Source of the DNA: JAOUGY01 sp963785075 | GTDB taxonomy: Bacteria > Actinomycetota > Acidimicrobiia > Spongiisociales > ZC4RG35 | DNA length: 64,000 bases | NCBI GenBank assembly: GCA_963785075.1 | Contig: CAWATW010000007.1 | Location: forward strand, 62,001 to 126,000 | Reading direction: 5' to 3' | Part shown: positions 51,842 to 61,516 of the stretch, one piece after another | Layout: the number at the start of each line of letters is the position of its first letter | How positions within the stretch are numbered: the stretch's first letter is position 1 | Translations under genes and position numbers: made by a program | Notes under the pieces: generated by a model | Databases searched by the model: none | What the model was told of the DNA's origin: nothing | The model's input: only the letters and a program-made list of their open reading frames with translations

Positions 51842-53770
51842 ATGATGGGCGAACTCGGCGTGGACGTTGGTGGGACCTTCACCGATCTGGCGTGGTGGGA
51901 CGGTCGGCGTCTCCAGGTCGGAAAGACCTCGTCGACATCCGACCAGTCCGATGGGGTGGTCATCGGCTCGACCCGGCTTCTCGGTGACACGCAGGTCGCC
52001 CAACTCGTCCATGGCACGACGGTCGCCACCAATGCGCTGCTCGAACGGGACGGCGTCGACGTGGCGCTCGTCACCTCGCCCGGGTTCGAGGACATCATCG
52101 AGATCGGTCGCCAGCATCGGCCGTCGTTGTACGACACCGAATCGGAACGGACACAGCCGCTGGTCGATCGTGATCATCGAATCGGATGGACGGACGGCGC
52201 CGCCGCACGGGTCGAGGCACTCGGCGCCGGAGCCGTGGCGATCGCGCTGATCGGTGCGTACCAAGACCACGGGCTCGAGGAGTCGATCGAAGCATCCCTC
52301 ACCGGGGTGGACGTCCCGATCGTCAGCTCGCATCGTGTGACGCCGGAGTTCCGCGAATTCGAACGCACGTCCACGACGGTGGTCAATGCCTTCCTCGAAC
52401 CGAAGGTCGCTTCGTATCTCGCCCACCTGGACGATCGGGTGGTACCCGACCTCGCTGCCCGTCTGATGGTGATGAGATCGTCCGGTGGTCTGATTGCCCC
52501 TCGTTCCGCCGCTCGCCTCTCCGCTTCCATACTTCTCTCCGGTCCTGCGGGCGGCGTGGTGGCGGCCGCCGCCCTCGGACGGGCGCTCGGACGACGACGG
52601 GTGATCAGCTTCGACATGGGTGGTACCTCCACCGACGTCTGTCGGATCGAGGACGGGCGTCCGGAGGTCGGCTACGAGCGGGAAGTCGACGGCCTCGTCG
52701 TGCGTATGCCTTCGGTCGCCGTACACACGGTGGGGGCAGGTGGCGGAAGCGTCGGCTGGGCTGATCCCGGTGGCGCCCTGCGAGTCGGTCCGCAGAGCGC
52801 GGGTGCTCATCCGGGTCCCGCCTCGTACGGTCGAGGCGGTGTCCAGCCGGCGGTGACCGACGCCCACGTGCAGTTGGGTCGACTGCAGGGGAGTCTTGCG
52901 GGTGGCGTGCATCTCGACTTCGGTGCCGCCCACGCAGCGCTCGCCCGCCTTGGTGAGAACTTCGGGCTCGACCCCTCCCAAACGGCGCTCGGCATGCTGG
53001 AGGTGGTCGAATCGACGATGGAGCGGGCGGTGCGTGCGGTGTCGGTGGAAGAGGGAGCGGACCCGGGGGACGCAGCTCTGGTGGCGTTCGGGGGTGCGGG
53101 CGGACTTCACGCAACCGCACTCGCTCGGCGACTCGAGATGGCGGCCGTCGTGATTCCACCCTTCTCCGGCGTCTTCTCGGCTGTCGGGCTCCTGCTCGCC
53201 CCCCCACGGTCCGACGTCGCGGCGACCCTGCTGACCGATGCCTTCGACCGGGTGAAGGACACCGTCGGTGCTCTGGTCGAAGCTGCATCGCACGATCTCG
53301 AGACGTCGGTCGGGGTCTCTGCGACGCAGGTGGACGTGGTCGCCGACATGAGGTACGTGGGACAGGCGCACGAGACCTCCGTCCCCTACCGACACGGCGA
53401 TACGTGGGACTCGCTGTGCCAGAGGTTCCACGAGGTACACCACGAACGCAACGGCTTCTCGAGGAATCTCGACCGGGTCGAGGTCGTCACCGTGCGAGCG
53501 GCAGCGGTCGGGCGCCCGGCACTCACGTGGGACGACCTGCCGTCCCATCGCCCCGAGGGTCCCGACCGGCTGGAACCACGCGAAGTGGTGGTAGGAACCG
53601 GGGACGCCGCAGAACGGGTGACCGTCCCGGCGTGGCGGCGAGCCGGCCTCAGGCCGGGGGATGAAGTGGTTGGACCATGCGTCGTGCTGGACGGGGAGGC
53701 CACAGCATGGCTCGATGCAGGAGACCGGGGTGTCCTCGGCGAATCCGGGGCGATGGAGGTGGAATGGTGA
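51842..53770 (+). CDS. hyuA: Hydantoinase/oxoprolinase subunit A
   Basis: 642 residues. The N-terminal ASKHA motif ELGVDVGGTFTDLAWWDG and HGTTVATNALLERDG are diagnostic, then RVTPEFREFERTSTTVVNAF, SFDMGGTSTDVCRIEDG and GPASYGRGG. Acts with the B subunit to open a cyclic amide with ATP (5-oxoproline or N-methylhydantoin type). GTGA overlap with the B gene. Two adjacent ATGs are possible starts. Confidence 0.93.
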   Translation: MMGELGVDVGGTFTDLAWWDGRRLQVGKTSSTSDQSDGVVIGSTRLLGDTQVAQLVHGTTVATNALLERDGVDVALVTSPGFEDIIEIGRQHRPSLYDTESERTQPLVDRDHRIGWTDGAAARVEALGAGAVAIALIGAYQDHGLEESIEASLTGVDVPIVSSHRVTPEFREFERTSTTVVNAFLEPKVASYLAHLDDRVVPDLAARLMVMRSSGGLIAPRSAARLSASILLSGPAGGVVAAAALGRALGRRRVISFDMGGTSTDVCRIEDGRPEVGYEREVDGLVVRMPSVAVHTVGAGGGSVGWADPGGALRVGPQSAGAHPGPASYGRGGVQPAVTDAHVQLGRLQGSLAGGVHLDFGAAHAALARLGENFGLDPSQTALGMLEVVESTMERAVRAVSVEEGADPGDAALVAFGGAGGLHATALARRLEMAAVVIPPFSGVFSAVGLLLAPPRSDVAATLLTDAFDRVKDTVGALVEAASHDLETSVGVSATQVDVVADMRYVGQAHETSVPYRHGDTWDSLCQRFHEVHHERNGFSRNLDRVEVVTVRAAAVGRPALTWDDLPSHRPEGPDRLEPREVVVGTGDAAERVTVPAWRRAGLRPGDEVVGPCVVLDGEATAWLDAGDRGVLGESGAMEVEW

Positions 53771-55332
53771 TCTCTCCGATTCAACTGGAGGTTGCCCGCA
53801 ATGCCCTGTCGGGGATCGCAGAGGAGATGGGGTCGGTGCTCCGTCGAACGTCGTACTCGCCGAACATCAAGGAGCGAGCGGACTGCTCTGCGGCCGTGTT
53901 CCTGCCCGACGGGTCGATGCTGGCGCAGGCCGAGCACATTCCCGTGCATCTCGGTGCGATGCCGGCTTCCGTGGCGGCGGTGCTGGAGCGCCTCGGCGCC
54001 GAGCCCGGGGTTCAATACGCCGTGAATGATCCGTATGCCGGCGGGACCCATCTGAACGACCTGACCATCGTCAGACCGGTCTTCGCCGACGGTGAACTGG
54101 TCGCCTGGGTCGGCAATCGCGCTCACCACGCCGATGTGGGTGGTGAGAGCCCCGGCTCGATGCCTGCGCACGCCGTCACCGTCGACCAGGAGGGGATCCG
54201 TGTTGCGCCGATGGCCGCGGTCCGTGACGGGGTGTGGCTGGACGACTTCCTCGAGCCGTTCCTCGATGCGACCCGCACCCCCGATGAACGGCGCGGAGAC
54301 CTGTCGGCACAACTCGGAGCCAACGAGATCGGCGCGGCGCGGGTTCTCCAGCACATCGAACGCGAAGGCATCGACTCGTTCCGGCGTCTGACCTCGGCTC
54401 TGCTCGACTACGGGGAGCGTCGTATGACGGCCGCCCTGGGTCGTCTCGACGACGGCGTGTACCGCTTCGAAGACGTCATGGAGTGGGGCGAGCGAGATGT
54501 GGCGCTTCGGGTGGCGGTCACCATCGACGGTGGTCGTCTCGTTGCAGATTTCACCGGCACCGACGAGCAGATCCCCGCCAACTTCAACGCCGTGGAGGCG
54601 GTGACGAGATCCTGCGTGTACTACGCCATCCGGGTTGCGACCGATCCCACGATCCCGGCGAACGGCGGCAGCTACCGGGTCGTCGACCTCGTGGCCCCGG
54701 AAGGCACCATCGTCAACGCCCGGCCCCCGGCTGCTGTGGCGGCGGGCAACGTCGAGACGAGCCAGCGGATCGCCGATGTGGTTCTGGGAGCACTCGCCCA
54801 GGTGGCGCCGGACCGTGTTCCGGCCGCTTCCCAGGGAACGATGAACAACATCCTCATAGGGAACGACCGATTCGCCTACTACGAGACCGTTGCCGGTGGC
54901 CAGGGGGGACGTCCCATGGGTCCGGGTGCCTCCGGCATCCAGACCGGGATGACGAACACGAAGAACACACCGATCGAATCACTCGAGGCGCACTATCCGT
55001 TCCGCATCACCCGCTACACCCTCCGCAGGAACTCCGGAGGAGCAGGACGACATCCGGGAGGTGACGGGATCGAGCGCGAGATCGTGTTCGAAGAAGCGGC
55101 CACGTTGTCGCTGATGGGCGAACGTCGGAGGAACGCTCCGTGGGGCCTGCACGGGGGTGAGGCCGGCGCCGTCGGGGAAGACTGGCTGATCGGCCGCGAC
55201 GGCTCCAGGGAGCGTCTACCGGGCAAGGTGACCGTCGAGGTCGTGCCAGGCGATCGGTTGCTGGTGAAGACGCCGGGAGGCGGAGGATGGGGCAATCCGG
55301 GCGCGGACGTCGTTTCCCAAGACGAAGGGTAA
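53767..55332 (+). CDS. hyuB: Hydantoinase/oxoprolinase subunit B
   Basis: 521 residues from the overlapping GTG. Family marks: ISPIQLEVARNALSGIAEEM, RTSYSPNIKERADCSAAVF, NDPYAGGTHLNDLTIV, GNRAHHADVGG (metal His) and the glycine-rich end KTPGGGGWGNPG. Forms the A/B complex with the previous gene; substrate not determined by sequence. Confidence 0.93.
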   Translation: MISPIQLEVARNALSGIAEEMGSVLRRTSYSPNIKERADCSAAVFLPDGSMLAQAEHIPVHLGAMPASVAAVLERLGAEPGVQYAVNDPYAGGTHLNDLTIVRPVFADGELVAWVGNRAHHADVGGESPGSMPAHAVTVDQEGIRVAPMAAVRDGVWLDDFLEPFLDATRTPDERRGDLSAQLGANEIGAARVLQHIEREGIDSFRRLTSALLDYGERRMTAALGRLDDGVYRFEDVMEWGERDVALRVAVTIDGGRLVADFTGTDEQIPANFNAVEAVTRSCVYYAIRVATDPTIPANGGSYRVVDLVAPEGTIVNARPPAAVAAGNVETSQRIADVVLGALAQVAPDRVPAASQGTMNNILIGNDRFAYYETVAGGQGGRPMGPGASGIQTGMTNTKNTPIESLEAHYPFRITRYTLRRNSGGAGRHPGGDGIEREIVFEEAATLSLMGERRRNAPWGLHGGEAGAVGEDWLIGRDGSRERLPGKVTVEVVPGDRLLVKTPGGGGWGNPGADVVSQDEG

Positions 55333-55341
55333 AAGGTCGAT

Positions 55342-55365
55342 GCCGGGGCTCGGACGAGCCCCGGC
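55342..55365 (+). terminator. Hairpin after hyuB
   Basis: GCCGGGGCTCG and its exact complement separated by GA, 10 bp after the hyuB stop. The rest of the gap to 55524 holds further small GC hairpins only. Confidence 0.7.
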
Positions 55366-55524
55366 AAAGCCGCTCACCCGGGAGGGCAGGTGCCCGGGAC
55401 GGGCGTCATGGGTCTACCCACGGAGGGTCTCTGCAAACCCCGGAGAGCCTCGAAGGCTCGGCCGGTGACCTGTTGTGGTGTGGCACACGACCGGTCCGAC
55501 GTCGACGAGGCCGAGGTGGGAGGG

Positions 55525-57051
55525 TCAGCGCTCGATCGCTCTGTGAAGGAACGCGGCCATCTGGCCACGGGTGACCGTTTCGTCGGGGCAGAAGCGATCG
55601 CTCGCGCAGCCCGTTGTGATGCCGGCGGCCGCCAGACTCTCGATGTCGGCCTGGAAGGGGGTCGAGTCGTCGTCGCCGAAGGTGTCGGTGGCGACCTGCG
55701 GCAAGCGCAGGGCACGGGCTAAGAACGCCGCCATCTGGCCTCGGGTCACCGGATCATCGGGGCAGAACCGATCGTTCACCGGCGGATTGCACCCGGCAGT
55801 GATTCCGGCGCCGACCAGGCTCTCGATGTCCGCTTGGAACGGCGTGGGGTCGTCGTCGAGGAAAGTGTCACCGGCCACGGCCGGAAGATGGAGACCTCTG
55901 TTGAGGAACGCGGCCATCTGGCCTCGGGTCACCGGGTCCTCGGGACAAAACCGATCGTTGCCAGGAGGATTGCAGCCGGCTGTGATGCCGCTTGCGACGA
56001 GCCATCTGATGTCCTCCGAGAACACGCTGTCGTTCGGAACGTCGCCGAATGGCATCTCCAACTCCGGTTTGTCGGATCGAGGTTCTGGCGGGGGTGGTGA
56101 TGAGGGGATGATGTGCAGGAACGAGGAGCGAGCCACGTTCCAGTGGGTGTCGAGGTACGAACCCGACGCAGGGGTGGGGTCGAAGTAGTCGTCGCGGTTG
56201 CAGTCGAGCCGAAGCTCGAGGCGAGAGTCCTCGCATACGCGCTCGACCTGGGCACCGGACCCGTCGTTGTAGCACATGATGTCGTAGTCGTCGGTGCAGT
56301 GACCGTTCGTGGTCGAGTGAGGTGCCGATTGTTGTACGGCTCCGAGCATGTGCGTCAGCTCGTGGGCCTCCACCAGCCCATCTCGATCCCAGCAGTCTCT
56401 GTCGACCCGAGCCCACAGCGCGTAGGCCCCGTTGTTGACGTTCTCCTGCCCGGGACGATCATCGCCAAAACCCACGGCGATGCCGCAATAGACCGAGGCG
56501 TCGACCCAGGTGAGATAGTGGCGGCCGGGCACGTCGAGTCCGGCTTCGGAGAGAGCGGCGATCGTCGCGGCGAAAGAGTCGTCGGCCGACGGGGGAACCA
56601 CCACCGTCTCGACGTCGGCCACGCAGTCACCGTCGTGGACCCACCGGACTGTGAGGTCGGCGCCATAGGGAGCGGACGAGGCGCGGAAGATGGCGTCGAC
56701 GTCGGCAATCGCCCGTCGGATCAGCGGGATGGTTGCGGCGGAGCGGTTGGATTTGTCGGCGGCAACCACGTAGACGGCCTGGATCCGGTTTCCGGATATG
56801 CCGTCATCGACACAGGTCACGGTGGGATCGGAAGCAAGTGAGAACGCGCTGGCCGAGAATGCCTTGGGGGCTTCGTCGGGTACGGGATCGGGTCCGTGGG
56901 TGCAGGCAACCACGCCAGACGGCAGCGTCATGGGGCTGCCATTGGGGCAGATCGGCTCGGAGGCGCCGGCCGGGATTCCCAGCAGCGCCATCAGCGAACC
57001 CATCACCATCCATGTGAATAGTCCCCTACGGGACCACGGCATCCGTGCCAT
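55525..57051 (-). CDS. Secreted metzincin-like protease with three SLH-type repeats
   Basis: 508 residues. A signal peptide (about 1-30) is followed by a protease-like domain with EAHELTHMLGAVQ (HExxH at 230-234) and a Met-turn candidate YDIMCYND (Met 259). The third zinc ligand is not in the usual HExxHxxGxxH place, where Gln occurs; a nearby His (245 or 251) may serve. The last ~160 residues hold three copies of a 60-residue unit ending DRFCPDDPVTRGQMAAFL, an S-layer-homology-like cell-wall repeat. Predicted cell-surface zinc protease. A start at Met 4 is equally possible. Confidence 0.85.
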   Translation of the reverse strand: MARMPWSRRGLFTWMVMGSLMALLGIPAGASEPICPNGSPMTLPSGVVACTHGPDPVPDEAPKAFSASAFSLASDPTVTCVDDGISGNRIQAVYVVAADKSNRSAATIPLIRRAIADVDAIFRASSAPYGADLTVRWVHDGDCVADVETVVVPPSADDSFAATIAALSEAGLDVPGRHYLTWVDASVYCGIAVGFGDDRPGQENVNNGAYALWARVDRDCWDRDGLVEAHELTHMLGAVQQSAPHSTTNGHCTDDYDIMCYNDGSGAQVERVCEDSRLELRLDCNRDDYFDPTPASGSYLDTHWNVARSSFLHIIPSSPPPPEPRSDKPELEMPFGDVPNDSVFSEDIRWLVASGITAGCNPPGNDRFCPEDPVTRGQMAAFLNRGLHLPAVAGDTFLDDDPTPFQADIESLVGAGITAGCNPPVNDRFCPDDPVTRGQMAAFLARALRLPQVATDTFGDDDSTPFQADIESLAAAGITTGCASDRFCPDETVTRGQMAAFLHRAIER

Positions 57052-57134
57052 GGGGTTCCCGTCGGACGCACACCATCGGAATCAAGTGGTTCCGGCGTCC
57101 GGCACTGTGGATCGGTCGCAGTACCCTGGTCGAG

Positions 57135-58553
57135 GTGAGCCTGCTGGAAGACTTCGTGGCATTGCTCGGGCCCGACCGGGTTCTGAGTGGAAACCTCGAG
57201 CGTCAGCTGTACTCGAAGGATGCCGGGGTCTTTCGTGGGGAGGCGTCGATGATCGTCATTCCCGAGTCCACGGCCGAGGTCGTCGATATCGTCCGAATCG
57301 CCGAGAGACACGGCGCAAAGATCGTGGCTCGGGGTGCGGGTACCGGGTTGGCAGGTGGGGCGTCTCCCTTGGACGGGTCCATCATCGTGTCGCTGACCCA
57401 TCTCAACGCCATCGAAGACGTCGACCTCGATGACCGCGTGGCGTGGGTGGGACCAGGTGTCGTCAACCTCGACCTGTCCCGGCACACGTCGCCGCACGGC
57501 TTTCATTTCGCTCCGGACCCATCCTCTCAGCAGGCCTGCACGATCGGCGGGAACGTAGCCAACAACTCCGGCGGGCCGCACTGCCTCGCCGAGGGAAGCA
57601 CCGTGAGCCATGTGTTGGCATTGGAGGTGGTGCTCTCGGGTGGCGAGGTCGTGACGCTGGGCTCTGCGACCCCCGATCCGATCGGATTGGATCTCCGAGG
57701 GATCGTCGTCGGCTCTGAGGGAACGTTCGGAATCGTCACCCGAGTCATGGTCAAGCTGACCCCGAACGCGCCTGCGGTACGGACCCTGCTGGCGGCCTTC
57801 GACACCGTCGAGGACGCGGCTGCCACCGTCTCAGGAGTCATCGCGGCGGGCGTCGTGCCTGCCGCACTGGAGATGATGGACCGCCCGATGACCCAGGCGG
57901 TCGAGAATTGGCTCCATGCGGGCCTGCCGACGGACGCCGCCGCCATCCTGCTCGCCGAGGTGGCGGGCGGTGAAGAGGCGGTGGAAGCCGAAGCGGAGGT
58001 CATCCGTCGAGTCGCCGAGGAGAACCGGGCAGCATCCGTGCGGCTCGCCGAGAACGAGGCGGAGCGGGCGCTTCTGTGGAAGGGCCGGAAGGCAGCCTTC
58101 GGCGCCGTTGCCCAGGCGGCGCCGGACTACTTCCTCCACGACGCCGTCGTGCCGCGTACCCGGCTGGTCGAGACGATGACTGAGATCTACCGGATCGCCG
58201 AGCGCAACGGCATCACGATGCTGAACGTCTTCCATGCCGGAGACGGCAACCTCCATCCGTTGATGGCGTTCGACGGGGCCGAACCGGGCACGTGGGACCG
58301 GGTCCGCAGCGCGGCGGAGGAGCTGATCGAGGTTTGCGTGGCCAAGGGCGGCGTGCTGACCGGCGAGCATGGGATCGGTATCGAGAAGCGTGACTTGATG
58401 CCGTTGATGTTCACTCCGGAGGACCTGGACGCACAGGCGCGCCTCAAAGAGGCATTCGATCCCAAGGGCACGTTCAACCCGCAGAAGGTTCTCCCTCGAG
58501 GGTCGAGGTGCTTCGACTTCGGCCGCCCGATCCCCGAGGGGACCTGGGTGTGA
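57135..58553 (+). CDS. glcD: Glycolate oxidase FAD subunit GlcD
   Basis: 472 residues from the GTG at 57135. FAD type-4 domain: IVARGAGTGLAGGASPLDGS, CTIGGNVANNSGGPHCL and GIVVGSEGTFGIVTRV. The C-terminal oxidase domain has NVFHAGDGNLHPLMAFDG and LTGEHGIGIEKRDLM. Oxidises glycolate (or D-lactate) to glyoxylate with GlcE and GlcF. GTGA overlap with glcE. Confidence 0.94.
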   Translation: MSLLEDFVALLGPDRVLSGNLERQLYSKDAGVFRGEASMIVIPESTAEVVDIVRIAERHGAKIVARGAGTGLAGGASPLDGSIIVSLTHLNAIEDVDLDDRVAWVGPGVVNLDLSRHTSPHGFHFAPDPSSQQACTIGGNVANNSGGPHCLAEGSTVSHVLALEVVLSGGEVVTLGSATPDPIGLDLRGIVVGSEGTFGIVTRVMVKLTPNAPAVRTLLAAFDTVEDAAATVSGVIAAGVVPAALEMMDRPMTQAVENWLHAGLPTDAAAILLAEVAGGEEAVEAEAEVIRRVAEENRAASVRLAENEAERALLWKGRKAAFGAVAQAAPDYFLHDAVVPRTRLVETMTEIYRIAERNGITMLNVFHAGDGNLHPLMAFDGAEPGTWDRVRSAAEELIEVCVAKGGVLTGEHGIGIEKRDLMPLMFTPEDLDAQARLKEAFDPKGTFNPQKVLPRGSRCFDFGRPIPEGTWV

Positions 58554-59662
58554 CGCTGGACAGAAGGCCGCTCGCACAGCTCGAAGCCTGCCCCAGGGAT
58601 CTCGTGACCGCTCTCCCGGCGGCTCTGCACCACTTCGCGCCCTCGAGCGCCGATGAAGCGGCCGAGATACTCGCGGCGGCCACGGATGAACGGGCGACGG
58701 TGTTGTTCCATGGGGCAGGAACCCGCCAGGGTCTTGGCAATCCGGTCCACCCCGATGCGGTGGTTTCAACGTCGCGCATGGACCGCATCATCAAATGGGA
58801 GCCCGAGGATCTAACTGCGGTCGTCGAGCCGGGCGCGTCGGTGCGGACCATCGAACAGGAGCTCGGCACCCGCGGACAGACCGCCGGGCTTCCCGAGTGG
58901 GAGGATGCGGGCTCGGTGGGCGGTGTGGTTGCAACAGCGGCCTCCGGGTATCGACGTGCACGTTTGGGTCCGACACGTGACCGTGTGCTCGAGGTTTTGA
59001 TCGTCACGGGCGACGGACGCAAGGTCCGGGGAGGCGGCCAGGTCGTCAAGAACGTATCGGGGTACGACCTGCCTCGTCTGGCCACCGGCTCGATGGGGCG
59101 GTTGGGTTTGATCGCTTCGATCTGTTTCAAGCTGTGGCCGCTGCCGGAAGCCTCGGCCACGGTCGAGGTCACTTCGGCGGCGACGGCGTGGCGCACCCTG
59201 TATCGACCCCTGGCGGTTCTGGAGACATCCGGTGGATCGTGGGCTTTCCTCCAGGGCACCAGTGCCGAGGTCCGATCCCAGGCCGCACTGCTCGGGGGTG
59301 CAGCGAGCGAAGGCCTCGACTGGCCAGAGCCCCCTTCGGGCGCATTTGCGTGCTCGATCCGGGTACGCCCGAGCGACCTCCGTCACGCGGTCGAACTCCT
59401 CGGGTCCGGATGGAACTACGTGGCCCAGCACGGCGTCGGTGTGATCGATGCGGCAACCGACGTTCCGGATGCCGATGAGATCACCGCCCTCAGACGTTGG
59501 GCGGAAGAACACGAGGGGGCGCTGGTCGTCACGAGGGCGGGCTCAGTCGACGTCGACCCATGGGGGGCCCTACCGCCGGCGCTGGAGCTCCAACGAAGGC
59601 TCGTGTCGGGGTTCGACCCCTACGGCATCGCCAACCCTGGCCGGCTGCCGGGTGGTGTTTGA
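58550..59662 (+). CDS. glcE: Glycolate oxidase FAD-binding subunit GlcE
   Basis: 370 residues. A shorter FAD type-4 protein: FHGAGTRQGLGNPVHPDAVV, EDAGSVGGVVATAASGYRRA and GGGQVVKNVSGYDLPRLATG, the last being a GlcE signature. Its stop TGA shares one base with the glcF start (TGATG). Confidence 0.92.
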   Translation: MTLDRRPLAQLEACPRDLVTALPAALHHFAPSSADEAAEILAAATDERATVLFHGAGTRQGLGNPVHPDAVVSTSRMDRIIKWEPEDLTAVVEPGASVRTIEQELGTRGQTAGLPEWEDAGSVGGVVATAASGYRRARLGPTRDRVLEVLIVTGDGRKVRGGGQVVKNVSGYDLPRLATGSMGRLGLIASICFKLWPLPEASATVEVTSAATAWRTLYRPLAVLETSGGSWAFLQGTSAEVRSQAALLGGAASEGLDWPEPPSGAFACSIRVRPSDLRHAVELLGSGWNYVAQHGVGVIDAATDVPDADEITALRRWAEEHEGALVVTRAGSVDVDPWGALPPALELQRRLVSGFDPYGIANPGRLPGGV

Positions 59663-60909
59663 TGCCCTTCGTCACCCCTGACGCACCGAGTGCCCGAGAG
59701 GTACAGGCCTGTATCCAGTGTGGCCTGTGTCTGCCGTATTGCCCCACGTATCGACTCACCGGCAACGAGATGTACTCGCCCCGCGGCCGGCTGTCGGCGA
59801 TGAACGCCGTGATCGAAGGACTGGCCGAGGTGGACGAGGCGTTCGACGACGCGCTGTCGACGTGTCTCGGGTGTCGTGCGTGCGAAGCGGTGTGCCCGGG
59901 CCTCGTCCCGTATGGCCGAGCCTTCGAAGGCGCGCGGGCGGAGCTGGCCGAGCAACGGCCCACCTCCATGCGCAAGGTGAGAGCGCCTGTGTTGGGCAGG
60001 TTCCTCGGGTGGCGGTGGGCTGTGGCGACGGCTACTGCGGGCGCGGCGGTCGTTCAGCGGTTGCCGATCCGCGGACTTCTGCCGCGCGGCCTCGGCAGGA
60101 GCATTGCGGGGCTCCGTCGAATACCGATCCGCAGGACCACGTGGGTGGGCCGTGTGATCGAGCCGCTCGGCGAACATCGCGGCACCGTCGGTCTCCTCGC
60201 AGGGTGCGTGATGGATCCATGGTTCGGTGACGTCCACGAGGCCACGGTCGGGGTGCTCAGACGGGCCGGCTACCGCGTCGTGGTCGATGCGTCGCAGACG
60301 TGCTGTGGTGCCCTCGCCGCCCACGACGGGCAGGCAGACGAGGCGCGCCGGTTCGCCGAACGGAATGTCGACGCGTTCTCCGATGTGGATCTCATCGTAT
60401 CCGACGCCGCGGGTTGCACGGCCCACCTGAAGGAGTACGGACACTGGGCCGGAGCTCCTGGTGCGGAGATGGCGGGTCGAGTGCGCGATGTGACCGAATT
60501 GGTGGCGAGTCTCATCGAGGAAGGAGCCCTGCCGATGTTGGTGGGCGACGGCTCCGATGTGGCGATCCAGGATCCATGCCATCTGCGCCATGCACAGAGG
60601 ATCGTGGAAGCACCCCGTCGTATGGTGGCGGCGGCCGGCCTTCGACCCGTGGAGATCGACCCGGATGGTCTCTGTTGTGGAGCGGCCGGTGTGTATTCGG
60701 TGCTCAATCCGGCGATCTCGTCGGAGTTGGGGCACAGAAAGGCCGCGCAAGTGCGCGGCACGGCGGCGAGCATCGTGGCATCGGCGAACCCCGGATGTGA
60801 GATGCAGCTCAGGGGACATCTCACAGGGGATGTCGAAGTCGTCCACCCCGTGGAGCTGTACTGGCGCGCGTTGGTGGCCGGTGACCGGTACCCTTCCCGC
60901 CGGAGGTGA
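59662..60909 (+). CDS. glcF: Glycolate oxidase iron-sulfur subunit GlcF
   Basis: 415 residues. Two 4Fe-4S motifs, CIQCGLCLPYCPTY and CLGCRACEAVCPGL, then two CCG domains (LLAGCVMDPWFG with QTCCGALAAHDG; DPCHLRHAQ with LCCGAAGVYSV). Passes electrons from GlcD/GlcE to the quinone pool. Last gene of glcDEF. Confidence 0.94.
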   Translation: MPFVTPDAPSAREVQACIQCGLCLPYCPTYRLTGNEMYSPRGRLSAMNAVIEGLAEVDEAFDDALSTCLGCRACEAVCPGLVPYGRAFEGARAELAEQRPTSMRKVRAPVLGRFLGWRWAVATATAGAAVVQRLPIRGLLPRGLGRSIAGLRRIPIRRTTWVGRVIEPLGEHRGTVGLLAGCVMDPWFGDVHEATVGVLRRAGYRVVVDASQTCCGALAAHDGQADEARRFAERNVDAFSDVDLIVSDAAGCTAHLKEYGHWAGAPGAEMAGRVRDVTELVASLIEEGALPMLVGDGSDVAIQDPCHLRHAQRIVEAPRRMVAAAGLRPVEIDPDGLCCGAAGVYSVLNPAISSELGHRKAAQVRGTAASIVASANPGCEMQLRGHLTGDVEVVHPVELYWRALVAGDRYPSRRR

Positions 60910-60913
60910 CCCG

Positions 60914-61516
60914 TTGGACACGGCTCAGGTGATCGGCTCGCACCCGCAACCGGTTCGCTACTACCTGCGGCTGGGAGCGGGAACATTCCGCACGATGCTC
61001 GACATCGGCATGCTGGCGCTCGGAACGGGCATGATCGGACTCGCCGTGGCCGTGGTGCTCGACGCCCTCGACCTCGCCGCGATCGGACTCCCGCTGTCCA
61101 CCACTTCTCTGCTCGGCTCGGCATTGGTCATCGGAGTCATCGGAGCATTCGCACTCGGCATCGCTTCGGAGGGCGGCTACGGGGCAGCGGAGTCCGTGGG
61201 GCGCTACCCATCGCTCGAGATAGCGATCGGGCGTGTCCTCGGGAGTCTCGTCATCGGGTTGCTGCTGCTGTTCGTGGCATCCCGCACCGAGTCGTTCGCA
61301 GCGGATTTCACGTTGCCGCTCCGGGCGGCGCACGAGATGGTGCGAGCCACGGGTTCCGCAGGCGCGCTGGTCGCGTCCGTCGTGGGCGTCCCGATCACCT
61401 TCCTGTTGCGGCGATCGCTGGAGGGGTACGGGATCGCCGAGCAACTCGAACTGCCGCTCCTCTATCTGGTGTGGACGGTGGCCGCGCTCCTCATGTACAC
61501 GATGCCCGCCGCCTGA
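60914..61516 (+). CDS. Four- to five-helix membrane protein, unknown
   Basis: 200 residues from a TTG placed six bases after GGAGGTGA. Hydrophobic helices near residues 28-55, 62-85, 100-122, 145-165 and 178-195 (for example VVLDALDLAAIGLPL, GRVLGSLVIGLLLLFVAS). No family recognised. Four bases after glcF, so it may be a membrane partner of the glycolate oxidase or just co-transcribed. Confidence 0.75.
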   Translation: MDTAQVIGSHPQPVRYYLRLGAGTFRTMLDIGMLALGTGMIGLAVAVVLDALDLAAIGLPLSTTSLLGSALVIGVIGAFALGIASEGGYGAAESVGRYPSLEIAIGRVLGSLVIGLLLLFVASRTESFAADFTLPLRAAHEMVRATGSAGALVASVVGVPITFLLRRSLEGYGIAEQLELPLLYLVWTVAALLMYTMPAA

